Assembly: GCA_021798635.1 (NCBI GenBank)
Contig: JAJZGH010000013.1
Coordinates: 1-34,144, forward strand
Reading direction: 5' to 3'
DNA from: Planctomycetota bacterium
GTDB lineage: Bacteria > Planctomycetota > Phycisphaerae > WQYP01
DNA: 34,144 nt
Made by a program: the position numbers and the translations under genes. The notes beneath the pieces are model-generated. The model was not told the DNA's origin, made no database searches, and saw only the letters and a program-made list of their open reading frames with translations. This document shows positions 33,203 through 34,144 of the stretch, in pieces; within the stretch, counting starts at the first letter, position 1; each line of letters starts with the position of its first letter.

Positions 33203-34144
33203 ATGCCGCCCGACCATGCGTCACCTCCGGAAGGAAACTGCCTGCTGAAAATGCAGGGCATTCGCAAACGCTTTGGTGCCACGCAGGCACTCGATGGCGT
33301 GGATTTATTTGTTAACGCCGGCGAAGTTCTGGCTCTGGTGGGTGAAAATGGTGCCGGAAAAAGCACCCTGATGAAAACACTTTCCGGAGCCTACCACCCC
33401 GATGAAGGCTCAATATTCCTCGAGGGAAAACCCTATCGCCCACGCGATCCCATGGACGCCCGCCGATTGGGCGTGGCCATGATTTATCAGGAACTTTCCC
33501 TGGCACCGCATTTATCCGTGATGGAAAATATTGTGCTGGGCGTAGAGCCGCTTCACGGCCCGTTGATGGCCTGGAGCCGAATCCGAAAAATCGCCCAAAG
33601 CGCCATGGAGCAATTAGGCAGGCCGGACATTCCAGTGGATGTCCCGGTCGGTCGGCTGTCCATTGCCGAACAGCAGCTTGTCGAAATCGGCCGCGCTACA
33701 GCCATCGGCTCCAAAGTGGTCGTCCTGGATGAACCCACCAGTTCTCTGACCAGCCGGGACATTGAAGGGCTGTTCACGTTAATCCGCCGGCTGCGCCAGC
33801 AGGGCCATGCAATTATTTACATCTCTCACTTCCTGGAGGAAGTCAAGGAAATTACCAGCCGATATACCGTTTTGCGCGATGGAAAAAGCGTCGGCGGCGG
33901 CCGCACGGCCGATGCCTCAACGGACAATATTATCTCCATGATGGTGGGCCGCAAGGTGGATGATTTATATCCCCGCTCCGTCCATAACCCCGGAGAAGTG
34001 ATTTTAGAAATTAACAACCTAAGCGGAATCAAAAAACCCGTTCAGGCTGGAATGGCATTGCGGCGCGGTGAAGTGCTGGGAATCGCCGGACTCGTAGGAG
34101 CAGGCCGCACGGAATTGGTCCGCGCCGTCTTTGGGCTGGACGCG
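33203..34144 (+). CDS. Sugar ABC transporter ATP-binding protein, RbsA/MglA type (runs off the window)
   Basis: The first 314 residues of a double-ATPase subunit that powers a sugar importer. The first domain has Walker A GENGAGKST (47-55), Q-loop IYQELSL (95-101), signature LSIAEQQ (152-158), Walker B VVVLDEPTSSL (172-182) and H-loop His209. The second domain begins near 275 with RRGEVLGIAGLVGAGRTEL and is cut at the window edge, so no stop codon is seen. The signature is LSIAEQQ rather than the usual LSGGQ, a known form in this family. It follows the binding-protein gene by 66 bases. A permease gene would be expected beyond the edge. Confidence 0.93.
   Translation, partial: MPPDHASPPEGNCLLKMQGIRKRFGATQALDGVDLFVNAGEVLALVGENGAGKSTLMKTLSGAYHPDEGSIFLEGKPYRPRDPMDARRLGVAMIYQELSLAPHLSVMENIVLGVEPLHGPLMAWSRIRKIAQSAMEQLGRPDIPVDVPVGRLSIAEQQLVEIGRATAIGSKVVVLDEPTSSLTSRDIEGLFTLIRRLRQQGHAIIYISHFLEEVKEITSRYTVLRDGKSVGGGRTADASTDNIISMMVGRKVDDLYPRSVHNPGEVILEINNLSGIKKPVQAGMALRRGEVLGIAGLVGAGRTELVRAVFGLDA

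Overview
This window reads as an ordinary stretch of chromosome from a free-living bacterium of moderate GC content. It carries 31 recognisable or arguable genes, mostly housekeeping, on both strands. A member of the Planctomycetota (perhaps Phycisphaerae-like) seems likely. The hints are a secreted beta-propeller protein of PQQ type, a GyrA with the quinolone-region form GEAVIYP, a long eukaryote-like adenylosuccinate lyase, a GEGNGG-type phosphohexomutase, and many GTG/TTG starts behind good Shine-Dalgarno sequences. This placement is inference from sequence character; no 16S gene or other marker is present.

Layout. (a) 1-2460: dihydroorotase (pyrC), then a metallo-beta-lactamase-fold protein. 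(b) 2483-6423, minus strand: purH with a secreted PQQ-type beta-propeller protein just upstream, then a PfkB-family kinase. (c) 6424-7060: a long stretch with no convincing gene, ending in a good promoter. (d) 7061-13089: a fatty-acid/phospholipid cluster in the order rpmF, plsX, fabH, fabD, fabG, acpP, fabF, with one or two further promoters likely in front of acpP. (e) 13128-17725: a pseudopilin-like protein and a phosphoglucosamine-type mutase (minus), a DnaJ-like co-chaperone and a small membrane protein (plus), and a secreted protein of unknown function (minus). (f) 17967-21282, minus: apt and a ComEC/Rec2 DNA-uptake channel, divergent from gyrA (21553-24198). (g) 24329-26067: a small accessory island with an HNH endonuclease carrying a winged-helix domain, divergent from two overlapping unknown genes, the second HEPN-like. 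(h) 26223-28187: aldo/keto reductase and clpP. (i) 28292-31835: a GT4 glycosyltransferase converging on and overlapping rlmN, which follows purB. (j) 32120-34144: a lipoprotein sugar-binding protein and the start of an RbsA-like ATPase of a sugar ABC importer, which runs off the window.

How the genes work together. PlsX and FabH/D/G/F with ACP supply acyl chains for membrane lipids. PyrC, PurH, PurB and Apt belong to nucleotide synthesis and salvage. The mutase feeds cell-envelope sugars, and DnaJ, ClpP and RlmN belong to protein quality control and translation. The most novel part is the island between gyrA and the aldo/keto reductase gene. It looks like a small restriction or defence module with no visible methyltransferase and no mobile-element ends. 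Other points of interest are a ComEC whose C-terminal beta-lactamase-like domain has lost its metal motif, and a GyrA with Ala83/Pro87 in the quinolone-binding region. No rRNA, tRNA, CRISPR array, transposase or integrase was found.
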